From positions 1 through 64,000 of the forward strand of contig NZ_QXIR01000014.1 in NCBI RefSeq assembly GCF_003581585.1: a stretch of 64,000 nt of DNA. Direction: 5' to 3'. The stretch's first letter is position 1. Each line of letters starts with the position of its first letter. The notes under the pieces are model-generated. The model saw nothing but the letters and a program-made list of their open reading frames with translations. It did no database searches and was not told where the DNA came from. The stretch is from Bacillus salacetis (GTDB lineage: Bacteria > Bacillota > Bacilli > Bacillales > Bacillaceae_B). Position numbers and translations under genes: made by a program. This document shows, one piece after another, positions 42,874 to 50,987 of the stretch.

Positions 42874-42891
42874 TTTCTCATCTCCTCAATT

Positions 42892-43665
42892 TTATTTTCC
42901 CTGGAATACGGGCTTTCTTTTTTCCATGAATGCCGTTACACCTTCCCGGTGGTCGCTGCTCTGTCCGGCAATTCTTTGGCCGTATGCTTCTTTTTCCAGA
43001 TACTCTTCCAAACTGGAATCATAACTTTCATTTAAATATCTTTTAATCAAGCCTATTGCTTTTGTCGGCATGCCGGCAAGTCTTTCAGCGTAAGCTTTTA
43101 CTTCGTTTTCCCACTGGTCAAGACTAATGATTTTATTGGCCAGGCCCAGCTCCGCTGCTTTTTCGGCTGAAATTTTCTCCCCGAATACAGCAAGTTCCAA
43201 CGCTTTGGCATGGCCGACCAGCCGTGTCAGATAATACAGGTTCCCTGAATCCGGTACGAGCCCTACATGAATGAAGGCTTCTACGAAACTGGCTTTCTCT
43301 GATAACAACCGGAAGTCACAGGCAAGCGCCAGGCTCATCCCCGCCCCGGCCGCAACCCCATTGACCGCGGCAATGACCGGTTTTTCACAGGCAGCCAATT
43401 CTTTGACCATCGGACCATAGTGATTCCGGAGGACTTCTCCATGATCCATGTCTTCACTTACTTCACTTAGATCCTGGCCCGAACAGAATGCCCTGCCTTC
43501 ACCGGTAATGACAACCGCACGGACAGCTTCGTCGCGGGAAGCCTGCTTCATGGCCTTCGCAATCTCGGCGTTCATTTGGGCAATGAAGGCATTGAGTTTA
43601 TCTGGTCTGTTCATTCTGATCCATGCCACTCCATTGCTGACTCCATAGAGGATCGTTTCAAACAT
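42892..43665 (-). CDS. paaG: 2-(1,2-Epoxy-1,2-dihydrophenyl)acetyl-CoA isomerase PaaG
   Basis: The 257-residue crotonase-family protein isomerises the ring epoxide to oxepin-CoA. It has the oxyanion-hole segments RAFCSGQDLSE and NGVAAGAGMSLALACDFRL and the PaaG-type AFIHVGLVPDSGNLYYLTRLVG with a catalytic Asp in place of the hydratase Glu. The C-terminus DHREGVTAFMEKRKPVFQGK is as in other PaaG. I start at ATG 43665 because AAAGGAGGCATCAAT is directly upstream; the longer frame has no site and overlaps paaF. Confidence 0.88.
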   Translation of the reverse strand: MFETILYGVSNGVAWIRMNRPDKLNAFIAQMNAEIAKAMKQASRDEAVRAVVITGEGRAFCSGQDLSEVSEDMDHGEVLRNHYGPMVKELAACEKPVIAAVNGVAAGAGMSLALACDFRLLSEKASFVEAFIHVGLVPDSGNLYYLTRLVGHAKALELAVFGEKISAEKAAELGLANKIISLDQWENEVKAYAERLAGMPTKAIGLIKRYLNESYDSSLEEYLEKEAYGQRIAGQSSDHREGVTAFMEKRKPVFQGK

Positions 43666-43678
43666 ATTGATGCCTCCT

Positions 43679-44458
43679 TTACTTCCCTTTATAGTCCGGT
43701 TTTCTTTTTTCAATGAAAGCATTCATTCCTTCTTTTTGATCTTCAGATGCAAAAAGAAGTGAGAAGTTCTTGCGTTCGTATTGCATTCCTTCATACAACG
43801 AATAGTCTACAGCCTTATGGACAGACTCCTTTATCAAACGGAGGGACAGCGGAGGCTGTTTGGCCAGTCTGGCAGCGAATTTCTTTGTTTCTTCCATTAA
43901 CAGTTCCCTTGCTACCACACGGTTGATGATTCCCAGGCGCTGTGCTTCTTTGGCGGACATCCTGTCACCTGTCATCAGCCATTCCATTGCCCTTGTCTTG
44001 CCGATTAACTTGGTCAGCCTTTGAGTTCCGCCAGCTCCAGGCATTACGGCCAGATTGACTTCAGGAAAACCAAATTCGGCGTCATCTGAGGCAAACAGCA
44101 TGTCACAGCATAAGGCCATTTCAAAACCTCCGCCCAAGGCAAAACCTTGAACGGCTCCAATGATAGGTTTTTTCACGACGGCAATCCGGTCCCAATCGGT
44201 GAACTGGTTCAGAAGTTCGAAATCAATGGCACTGTCATTGGCCATTTCATCGATATCTGCGCCTGCAGCAAACGCTCTTCCTTTTCCAGACAGAAGGATG
44301 ACCTTAACTTCAGAGTCACGATCAAACTGTTCAAATGCGGAAAGAATCTCTGACACCATCTGCCTGTTGATTGCGTTAAGAACTTTCGGGCGGTTGAGTT
44401 CAACAAAACCAATCCCATTCTCCATACCGGCATTGATATACTCGAAGGTTCTATTCAT
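43679..44458 (-). CDS. paaF: Enoyl-CoA hydratase PaaF
   Basis: The 259-residue crotonase hydrates 2,3-dehydroadipyl-CoA to 3-hydroxyadipyl-CoA. Both catalytic Glu regions are present: GFALGGGFEMALCCDML and FGFPEVNLAVMPGAGGTQRL; the oxyanion hole lies in GRAFAAGADIDEM. It could alternatively cover oxepin-CoA hydrolysis, since no PaaZ hydratase domain is encoded. It overlaps the EthD-like gene by 8 bp and precedes paaG by 13 bp. Confidence 0.88.
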   Translation of the reverse strand: MNRTFEYINAGMENGIGFVELNRPKVLNAINRQMVSEILSAFEQFDRDSEVKVILLSGKGRAFAAGADIDEMANDSAIDFELLNQFTDWDRIAVVKKPIIGAVQGFALGGGFEMALCCDMLFASDDAEFGFPEVNLAVMPGAGGTQRLTKLIGKTRAMEWLMTGDRMSAKEAQRLGIINRVVARELLMEETKKFAARLAKQPPLSLRLIKESVHKAVDYSLYEGMQYERKNFSLLFASEDQKEGMNAFIEKRKPDYKGK

Positions 44459-44759
44459 TCACTTCTTCACCGATCATCAATGTAACGAGATCGCCGGCAA
44501 AAGACATTAGATCCTTTCCGGAAGCTTTACCTTCATCTGTTTTCAAAGCTGTCTTCAATGCGTCATGGCTGTCGTAAAACATTTCACACATAAGGTAGTA
44601 CTTGCCTTCTCCGCCCATTGGCGAGCCGACGATTTTAGTCACTTTCATTTCTCTTAATCCTGGAATTTTAGCTGTGATCGGTGCATGAGTATTGAAGTAA
44701 TGCTCGTCGAATTGTTCCTGGTTTTCAGGATGTTTATAAAGCGCGATCAATTTTACCAT
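44451..44759 (-). CDS. EthD family protein in the paa operon
   Basis: This 102-residue ferredoxin-like dimeric barrel has the EthD pattern: MVKLIALYKHPENQEQFDEHYFNTHAPITAKIPGLREM and a C-terminal MCEMFYDSHDALKTALKTDEG. EthD proteins accompany oxidative degradation enzymes but their reaction is mostly undefined. It stands between paaD and paaF with tight spacing (15 bp after paaD and 8-bp overlap with paaF), so it is under paa control. It might bind or isomerise a reactive epoxide or oxepin intermediate; that is speculation from position. Confidence 0.85.
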   Translation of the reverse strand: MVKLIALYKHPENQEQFDEHYFNTHAPITAKIPGLREMKVTKIVGSPMGGEGKYYLMCEMFYDSHDALKTALKTDEGKASGKDLMSFAGDLVTLMIGEEVNE

Positions 44760-44774
44760 TGTATTCTCTCCCTT

Positions 44775-45272
44775 TTACATAATAGTAGATATTGGTTTCA
44801 TTGCTTCGAATGGGTTCTTGCATTGTTTGCAGTACAGGATGCTTCTGCAGGCGGTGGGTCCGAAGATGTTTTCCATGGTGGTATATGGTGAATCGCAATA
44901 TGGGCAATTGACCTTCCATCCGCCGTCATCTTCCAGTCTTTCCGGGGGCGGAGCGATACCGAATTCCTTCAGCTTCTCCCTGCCCGCTTCTGAGACCCTG
45001 TCTGATGTCCATGGCGGACTGAACAGGAAATCGACATCGGTTTCATGGATATGGGAATCCGCAAGAAGAACTTTCTCCACATTGCCCTTTATGATTTCCA
45101 GTGCCGGGCAGCCCATGAACGTCGGCAGCAATCTTACTGTTGCCTTCCCTTCCTGAAAGCCTGCCTTTTCCACCATTCCCAATTCAACGATACTGACAGA
45201 ATCAATTTCCGGGTCTTTCACCTGCTGAAGTATGTTTACTATGAGTTCATTTTTTTCTGTCAATGGAATCAT
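44775..45272 (-). CDS. paaD: Phenylacetyl-CoA epoxidase maturation protein PaaD
   Basis: The 165-residue protein has an N-terminal MIP18/DUF59 domain (VKDPEIDSVSIVELGMV, LPTFMGCPALEIIKGNVEKVL) and a C-terminal zinc-ribbon-like part with four Cys in VNCPYCDSPYT and CRSILYCKQCKNPF. PaaD is required for the PaaABCE ring-1,2-epoxidase, probably for iron-sulfur or diiron assembly. It is 5 bp after paaC. Confidence 0.92.
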   Translation of the reverse strand: MIPLTEKNELIVNILQQVKDPEIDSVSIVELGMVEKAGFQEGKATVRLLPTFMGCPALEIIKGNVEKVLLADSHIHETDVDFLFSPPWTSDRVSEAGREKLKEFGIAPPPERLEDDGGWKVNCPYCDSPYTTMENIFGPTACRSILYCKQCKNPFEAMKPISTIM

Positions 45273-45277
45273 TCCTT

Positions 45278-46093
45278 TTACCAGGCTGCTGCCGGATCAG
45301 AGTTGTAGACTTCGCTCAATGTGCCGATGGCCTGATCAAGGTCAGGTGTATGCACCTTGTTCCTGCCGTTCCCTCTCTTCATTTCCAATTCAGGAACAGG
45401 AAGATTGCAAGATTCAAAGATTGGTTTCACAGCATTTTTCCAGCGGACCATGAGCATATCCCCGCCTTCGATCAGACCTGCTTTCGCGATTTCTTCTCCC
45501 TTATCTCCCAGTGACAGGACACCTGCAAAATCCGCTGCCGTCTTATCCACTGCATCCATCATGCGTTTTCTCGCTTCGCCCCCTGCATTCATCAACTGCG
45601 AGAACCATGTCTTCCAATGCAGCAGGTGGTAGTATAATTCCATGTTCACCTTCACTGCCGCATCAGCCAATGGCTGATAGGAAGAATTTTTCAATGAATC
45701 GATTTTGACCTTTTTCGCCTGGGCATAGAAATAATTTCTGACTACCGCGAAGGCCCAATCGTAATTCGGTTCCACAAGATAGGTTCCTGAACCATTGACT
45801 TCTTCCAAAATGATAGCGTTGCGGCGTTCTTCTGATCCCCTGGCATGGGCAAGGCTGTTCATTTCCCCTTCGCCGAGATCTTCAAGCAGCCTGTAGAACA
45901 TTGCCGCATGCCCCATCGTATCCTGGTTGATGGATGAAAAAGCGACATCCTCTTCAATATGAGGAGCAAGCCCGAGCCATTCCGATCCTCTGTAGGCAGT
46001 GATGAAATCATCATCTGCCAATTGATATAGAAGCTCAACCAGCGCGTTTTTGTATGCCTGGTCTTTCACTTCCGCTGCACTGCCCACTGTCAT
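45278..46093 (-). CDS. paaC: Phenylacetyl-CoA epoxidase structural subunit PaaC
   Basis: The 271-residue ferritin-like subunit pairs with PaaA to form the PaaAC core. It has the family segments ELLYQLADDDFITAYRGSEWLGLAPHIEEDVAFSSINQDTMGHA and EPNYDWAFAVVRNYFY, with incomplete diiron ligands as expected for a structural subunit. It overlaps paaB by 4 bp (ATGA), implying coupled translation. Confidence 0.93.
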   Translation of the reverse strand: MTVGSAAEVKDQAYKNALVELLYQLADDDFITAYRGSEWLGLAPHIEEDVAFSSINQDTMGHAAMFYRLLEDLGEGEMNSLAHARGSEERRNAIILEEVNGSGTYLVEPNYDWAFAVVRNYFYAQAKKVKIDSLKNSSYQPLADAAVKVNMELYYHLLHWKTWFSQLMNAGGEARKRMMDAVDKTAADFAGVLSLGDKGEEIAKAGLIEGGDMLMVRWKNAVKPIFESCNLPVPELEMKRGNGRNKVHTPDLDQAIGTLSEVYNSDPAAAW

Positions 46094-46446
46094 GATTTCT
46101 TCGCCTTCCCTTCCCAGGATAAGATCTCTTTCTCATCCAGCATTTCCTGTTCATAGTGACGCCATTTTTTCTTTAAATACCCATAGCCCTTGGCATTCCG
46201 GTAATCCTTGTTGTCCAGGCGCTGAAGAGACTCCTTTTCTTCCTGGTCCATCTTCCTGATATCCGATCTCTTCACGACCCAGATATCTGTTGCAGGTTCC
46301 CTTCTCAGGAAATTTTCCTGTGCCATAACGAGTGCAATTTCCTGATTGGGCGCCAGCAGGCTGAACTGATGCTGCATCGGGGCATTATCTGTTCTTCTGC
46401 TGAATACTTCATACTCCTGGTAAAAATTCCTGCTTTTATCCGACAT
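46090..46446 (-). CDS. paaB: Phenylacetyl-CoA epoxidase subunit PaaB
   Basis: The 118-residue small subunit has the PaaB pattern (YQEYEVFSRRTDNAPMQHQFSLLAPNQEIALVMAQENFLRREPATDIWVVKRSDI). It bridges PaaAC dimers into the epoxidase complex. I start at ATG 46446, with AAAGGGGG 9 nt upstream; a GTG two codons before is too close to that site. The C-terminal basic-acidic tail (residues 90-118) is longer than the domain core. Confidence 0.92.
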   Translation of the reverse strand: MSDKSRNFYQEYEVFSRRTDNAPMQHQFSLLAPNQEIALVMAQENFLRREPATDIWVVKRSDIRKMDQEEKESLQRLDNKDYRNAKGYGYLKKKWRHYEQEMLDEKEILSWEGKAKKS

Positions 46447-46461
46447 GTACACCGTCCCCCT

Positions 46462-47430
46462 TTATCCTGCCGCTGTATCTCCGCTCAGTGCTTCACGGAC
46501 CCATGCGTTGTTTTCATAAGAAATCTTTCGAAGGCTTAATCTCTCTTTTGATTTTGGACCGTTATTCTTCACGATATCCTTGAATCGGCTCCAGTCAGGC
46601 TGCTGATACACCCACTCTTCTTTTTCCTTGTCGAAGTACATCGTTTCATCCGGGAGCTTCAACCCGAGTGAAAGGATTCTAGGAACATATTTCGAGAAGA
46701 AGTCCTGTCTCAGTTCTTCATTTGTTTTGGTGCGGATTCCATACTTAATCGTAATATCCTGTTTTGAAGAACCTGTCGTAGAGGCACTTCCCGGACCGAA
46801 GAACATCAGGAGCGATTCCCACCAGCGGTCGACTGCATCCTGGACCATTTCCTTCTGCTCAGTGGTCCCTTCTGCCAGTGCCATGATGATCGCTTCACCA
46901 TGCTGGGCATGGAAGACTTCCTCAGCGCAGATCCGTTTCAATGCTCTTGCATAAGGGCCATAAGATGCCCCAAGCATGTTGGTTTGCGTAATGATGGCGG
47001 CTCCATCAACCAGCCAGCCGATTAGACCGGCGTCTCCCCACGTCGGGGCTTCCATATGAAAAACGTTATGAAACTTCAAATCTCCGGAAAAAAGATCCTG
47101 CATGATTTCTTCCCGTGTTTTTCCATAAGGCTTCATTAAATCTTCAGCAACACGAAGGAGCAGCTGCCCATGGCCCATTTCATCCTGTACCTTCGCCATG
47201 ATGCCGAGTTTCCTTCCAAGCGTCGGGGCTTTCGGCACCCATTCTTTCTCAGGAAGCGCTCCCATTATTTCGCTGATTCCGTGCATGGAGATCAATTTAA
47301 TCAAAGTCTTCCTATATTCATCAGGCATCCAGTCATCGGCTTCGATTTTTTCCCCTGCTTCAATCCGTTTCATAAAGTGTGCCATCTTTTCTTCTTCGGT
47401 CAGTGCCGTAAAAGATGCTGTATCACTCAT
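46462..47430 (-). CDS. paaA: Phenylacetyl-CoA 1,2-epoxidase catalytic subunit PaaA
   Basis: PaaA carries the diiron centre that inserts oxygen into the aromatic ring of phenylacetyl-CoA. The 322-residue protein shows the ligand motifs DEMGHGQLLLRVAEDL and CAEEVFHAQHGEAI (EExxH) and the conserved FGPGSASTTGSSKQDITIKYGIRTKTNEELRQDF segment. It starts the paaABCD-ethD-paaFG-aldH-paaHJ operon. No paaE reductase gene follows, so the electron donor must be coded elsewhere. The promoter region upstream has operator site C. Confidence 0.94.
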   Translation of the reverse strand: MSDTASFTALTEEEKMAHFMKRIEAGEKIEADDWMPDEYRKTLIKLISMHGISEIMGALPEKEWVPKAPTLGRKLGIMAKVQDEMGHGQLLLRVAEDLMKPYGKTREEIMQDLFSGDLKFHNVFHMEAPTWGDAGLIGWLVDGAAIITQTNMLGASYGPYARALKRICAEEVFHAQHGEAIIMALAEGTTEQKEMVQDAVDRWWESLLMFFGPGSASTTGSSKQDITIKYGIRTKTNEELRQDFFSKYVPRILSLGLKLPDETMYFDKEKEEWVYQQPDWSRFKDIVKNNGPKSKERLSLRKISYENNAWVREALSGDTAAG

Positions 47431-47446
47431 GTAAAACCCTCCTTGA

Positions 47447-47499
47447 ATAACGTATTTCTAACGTTGTGCATTTATGTTGTGATACTATTTGAAATCAAA
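47447..47499 (-). promoter_or_regulatory. Promoter of paaA operon with palindromic operator (site C)
   Basis: Plus-strand ATAACGTA, a 5-nt spacer and AACGTTGT occupy 47447-47467. A -35-like TTTGAT (47499-47494) and -10-like CATAAA (47476-47471) spaced 17 nt lie upstream on the minus strand, so the palindrome would cover the transcription start. The promoter hexamers are weak. Confidence 0.6.
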
Positions 47500-47504
47500 A
47501 AATT

Positions 47505-48830
47505 TTATACTTCAATCCCGCTATTCCGCTTATCCAGTATCCTTACTGCTTTCCCTTCAGAACGGGGAATCGACTTTGGCTGATTGATTTTCACTTCCAT
47601 CGATACGAGACAGCTGCTTTTCATGATATGCTGAATCTTTTGGGTGAGGAGGTAAATCATTTCATGTTCCATATTCTGTTGGAGTCCGGTGAACACCTCA
47701 TCCTTTATTTCCACATGCAGCTCGACGCAATCCAGCGTTCCCTTCCGGGTCAAATGCAGCTGATAATGAGGCGAAAGTTCTTCTACGGTCAAAAGGTAAT
47801 GCTCCACCTCTGAAGGATAGACATTGACCCCGCGGATGATCAGCATATCATCCACCCGTCCTTTCACACGGGACATTTTGACCGTTGTCCTGCCGCAGGA
47901 GCACTCATTATATGACAAGGACGCGATATCTCCAGTTCTATAGCGGATAATCGGAAAAGCTTCCTTTGTCAGCGATGTAAATACAAGTTCTCCTTCTTCA
48001 CCAGGAGGCAGCACCTCCAGTGTAACAGGGTCGATGATCTCAGGAAGGAAGTGATCCTCCGCAATATGCAGGCCAGATTGGTCTTCGTGGCATTCCATGG
48101 CGACACCCGGACCGATTACTTCACTAAGTCCGTATATATCGCATGCTTTAAGGTTCCACTTTTCTTCAATCTTCTGCCTCATCTTCTCAGACCAGGGTTC
48201 AGCCCCGAAAATACCATACTTCACAGAAGTCTGGGCGGGATCCTTCCCCTGCTCTTCCATCTTCTCAGCGATATTAAGAATATAAGAAGGCGTTCCGCAA
48301 ATGACCGCCGGCTGAAAGTCTTCGATGAGTGTTATCTGCCTTTCTGCATTTCCGCCTGACACTGGCACCGTCACCAAGCCGAGGCGCTCGCTTCCATAAT
48401 GCAGTCCGAGACCGCCGGTGAATAACCCATAACCATAGGCATTATGCAGGAATTCACCCGGTTTTCCGCCGCCGATCGCAATGGCCCTGGCGACGATATC
48501 ACTCCACATATCGATGTCATTTTGGGTATAGCCGACAACAGTAGGCTTTCCGCTCGTCCCCGAAGAAGCATGAACCCTCACAAGCTGATTTTGGGGGACC
48601 GCAAAGAGGCCGAACGGATAATGCTGCCGCAAATCAGCTTTCCTTGTGAAAGGAAGAAGCTTCAAATCCTCCAACGATTGAATATCCTCCGGCTTGATAC
48701 CCCTGTGATCAAACTGTTCCTTGTAAAACGGGACATTAGAGTACACATTGCTTACAGTCTGCTGCAGCCGTGAAAGCTGGATCTTTTCAACGTTACTTCT
48801 GGAAGCGGTTTCAATTTCATGTAAAATCAC
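47505..48830 (-). CDS. paaK: Phenylacetate-CoA ligase
   Basis: The 441-residue adenylate-forming enzyme activates phenylacetate to phenylacetyl-CoA with ATP and CoA. It has the P-loop HASSGTSGKPTVVGYT (near residue 90), GLGLHYGSERLG, YGLSEVIGPGVAMEC and the hinge GRVDDMLIIRGVNVYPSEVE. It starts with GTG at 48830 behind AAAGGGGGAAACAGTGA. It is separated from paaA by 74 bp containing site C and has its own operator-bearing promoter (site D). The enzyme would be needed for external phenylacetate; phenylalanine could bypass it via the dehydrogenase complex. Confidence 0.93.
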   Translation of the reverse strand: MILHEIETASRSNVEKIQLSRLQQTVSNVYSNVPFYKEQFDHRGIKPEDIQSLEDLKLLPFTRKADLRQHYPFGLFAVPQNQLVRVHASSGTSGKPTVVGYTQNDIDMWSDIVARAIAIGGGKPGEFLHNAYGYGLFTGGLGLHYGSERLGLVTVPVSGGNAERQITLIEDFQPAVICGTPSYILNIAEKMEEQGKDPAQTSVKYGIFGAEPWSEKMRQKIEEKWNLKACDIYGLSEVIGPGVAMECHEDQSGLHIAEDHFLPEIIDPVTLEVLPPGEEGELVFTSLTKEAFPIIRYRTGDIASLSYNECSCGRTTVKMSRVKGRVDDMLIIRGVNVYPSEVEHYLLTVEELSPHYQLHLTRKGTLDCVELHVEIKDEVFTGLQQNMEHEMIYLLTQKIQHIMKSSCLVSMEVKINQPKSIPRSEGKAVRILDKRNSGIEV

Positions 48831-48890
48831 TCACTGTTTCCCCCTTTATTTGACCATGACCCTTCCCCTGTTAGTCATCTTCCATTTTAT

Positions 48891-48941
48891 ATAACGCTTT
48901 TTATTCGTGATATGTTTATTTTGTTATATACCTACAATCAA
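48891..48941 (-). promoter_or_regulatory. Promoter of paaK with operator-like palindrome (site D)
   Basis: ATAACGCT, a 5-nt spacer and TTCGTGAT stand at 48891-48911, the weakest of the four palindromes. On the minus strand TTGATT (48941-48936) and TAAACA (48918-48913) are 17 nt apart just upstream of it. Confidence 0.5.
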
Positions 48942-49074
48942 AAGATAACGTGAAACCCTTGAAAAGTCAATATATTTTCTGAAAATTTATATTTTTACAG
49001 CAACTTTTGTTGTTTCATGGCGGAAAGTGAGAGAGGAGTACACAACTGCGCCCGCTTTCCCTCCCATCCAACAT

Positions 49075-49102
49075 AAAAAAACGGACGATTCTCATCGCCC
49101 GG
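49075..49102 (-). terminator. Terminator after the SgrR-like gene
   Basis: CGGGCGAT and ATCGTCCG form a hairpin followed on the minus strand by seven T. Confidence 0.85.
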
Positions 49103-49108
49103 CAATCC

Positions 49109-50884
49109 TTACTTTCTTTTAAACCAAATGCGGTAAAAATCAATCCATCCCTGGGAATTGATCATGGCCTGCTGAATATCCTCATCGCTTTCCAGCTCAG
49201 ACATATTTTTATACAGCGGCAGCACATGACAGTCTTCCAGTAACGTTTCTTCTATATTATATAGCTTCTTCATCCGTTCTTCTGGATTGGATAAACTTTT
49301 CAGGTGATTGACCTCATTCAAAATAATCTCTCTTTGCTCCTCGGGGAGATGGTGCCAGATCGGGCTGGTTTCAGCCAGGATCAATTGCAGAAAACTGAAA
49401 TCTTCCTGCTCGGTGATTGTGGCACTGTCGTGGATGATATCGGCTTTTTCGATGTTCTCCTTTTTTAGCAGCTCCTCTGCTGGAAGGAAGTTATTTTTAA
49501 TGTTGATTCCAAATCGGCTGCATCGCTGTTTCAGCCATTCGGAATCCTCCACATGATCCCTGTCCTGGAAGGTATACAGAAACAGCTCCTCCCCATTAAA
49601 TATACTCTGTTCAAGAATCTTCTGGATTTCCTTTGAACCCTCATTTGAATAGGCCTTTAAAAAACCGGCAGCTGCTTCCTGGCGAAATTCCCCCAGTTCC
49701 TCTACAAGAACAGCTGGATCAATAATAGCTTTTAAAGCAAGGCGAAATAAAGGATCACCCATCGGTCCCGCTTTCCTGCCGTTGAAAGACAGGAACTGCA
49801 CATTTCTCTCCACCCTTTTTACTCTTTTCCTGCTTTTGTCTCCCTCGTCTTTTTCACGATAGTAACCGAATTCCACTTCTGTTCTGCCTGGTGTCCTGTC
49901 CCCGGTCTCCTCAGGCACATTCCAGAACTCGACCGCGTCCAGAAACGGCCGTTCCTTGAAATAGTATTCGTTCGCTTCAAGCACCAGCATCGAACCATTA
50001 TTTTTCACGAGGCGGAATGGCCCTGTTCCAATGAGTGATTCTTGAAAAACGGCACTGTCGGATGTCTTGCTTACAATTGATAAATGCTCATCACTCAAAA
50101 TATGAAGAAGCAGAAAGTTGGGATGATTCAGCTTCAGCTTAAGGGCATATTCATCTAAGATAACCGTCTCTTCTACATTTGCCAGCATCCACTGGTAAGG
50201 ATTATCCTCATACGACTGAAAACGATGGAAACTGTACTGGATGTCTTCGGAGGTCAAACGGTTTCCATCATGAAATTTCACGCCTTTCCTTATATAAAAA
50301 GTCCACTCATCTCCCGCTTGATTATGCTCCCAGTGAAAGGCGAGACGCGGCTCTACCACTTCTTTTTCTTCATTATATAAAACCAATGTGTCACAAACAT
50401 GCTTTAGAATATGGCATTCCGACCTAAGGCTGGCAAGCATGGGGTCGAGCGGAGAAAATGGCTGTTTTCCATATTTCAGCCTCAATACATCCCGGGGCTT
50501 GTCATTTTTTGATTCCGCACTGTATCCAAATAGTGTATCCAGCCATAGCTCAAACCTTTCTTCCAGACCACCGAATTTCCCGCTGTATTCACTGATCATC
50601 TCCTGGGCTCCCGCCAGCTTCCCTTTTTTAACAAGAGTCTTGCTTTCATCAAACAAAAGATCTGCAGGTTCCTTCAAAAATGAAAGAGTTGATTTATTTC
50701 CTCTTCCCCTGCCTGGAGACCACTTTATCCATCCTTCCTGCTCCCACTTTTGAATGGTCAGCTTGCTGTTCCTTGGCGTACAAAACAATACCTCGGAAAC
50801 AGCGGAAAGGGAAAGTTCATTTTCCTTTTCCAAATCTGTATTTAAAAATGAAAATAATCGCGCATAATGTTCTAACGTTTTCAT
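49109..50884 (-). CDS. SgrR-type regulator with solute-binding domain
   Basis: The 591-residue protein joins an N-terminal winged helix of the SgrR_N type (residues 1-110: LSAVSEVLFCTPRNSKLTIQKWEQEGWIKWSPGRGRGNKSTLSFLK) to an oligopeptide-binding-protein (SBP_bac_5) domain (from about 130: DPMLASLRSECHILKHVCDTLV, WTFYIRKGVKFHDGNRLTSEDI, LIGTGPFRL). There is no signal peptide, so the binding domain must sense a small molecule in the cytoplasm, as SgrR does with sugar-phosphate stress in E. coli. It is divergent from an MFS transporter gene (103-bp gap), its likely target. The ligand is not predictable. Confidence 0.87.
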   Translation of the reverse strand: MKTLEHYARLFSFLNTDLEKENELSLSAVSEVLFCTPRNSKLTIQKWEQEGWIKWSPGRGRGNKSTLSFLKEPADLLFDESKTLVKKGKLAGAQEMISEYSGKFGGLEERFELWLDTLFGYSAESKNDKPRDVLRLKYGKQPFSPLDPMLASLRSECHILKHVCDTLVLYNEEKEVVEPRLAFHWEHNQAGDEWTFYIRKGVKFHDGNRLTSEDIQYSFHRFQSYEDNPYQWMLANVEETVILDEYALKLKLNHPNFLLLHILSDEHLSIVSKTSDSAVFQESLIGTGPFRLVKNNGSMLVLEANEYYFKERPFLDAVEFWNVPEETGDRTPGRTEVEFGYYREKDEGDKSRKRVKRVERNVQFLSFNGRKAGPMGDPLFRLALKAIIDPAVLVEELGEFRQEAAAGFLKAYSNEGSKEIQKILEQSIFNGEELFLYTFQDRDHVEDSEWLKQRCSRFGINIKNNFLPAEELLKKENIEKADIIHDSATITEQEDFSFLQLILAETSPIWHHLPEEQREIILNEVNHLKSLSNPEERMKKLYNIEETLLEDCHVLPLYKNMSELESDEDIQQAMINSQGWIDFYRIWFKRK

Positions 50885-50987
50885 AGAAGATTCCTTCCTT
50901 AAAAGATGAAGTGTTTTATTTAGTATTTCTACCCTTTTTCATCTTTTTCCTTCCTACTAAAATAAATCTACAAGAAAGGACTGATGA

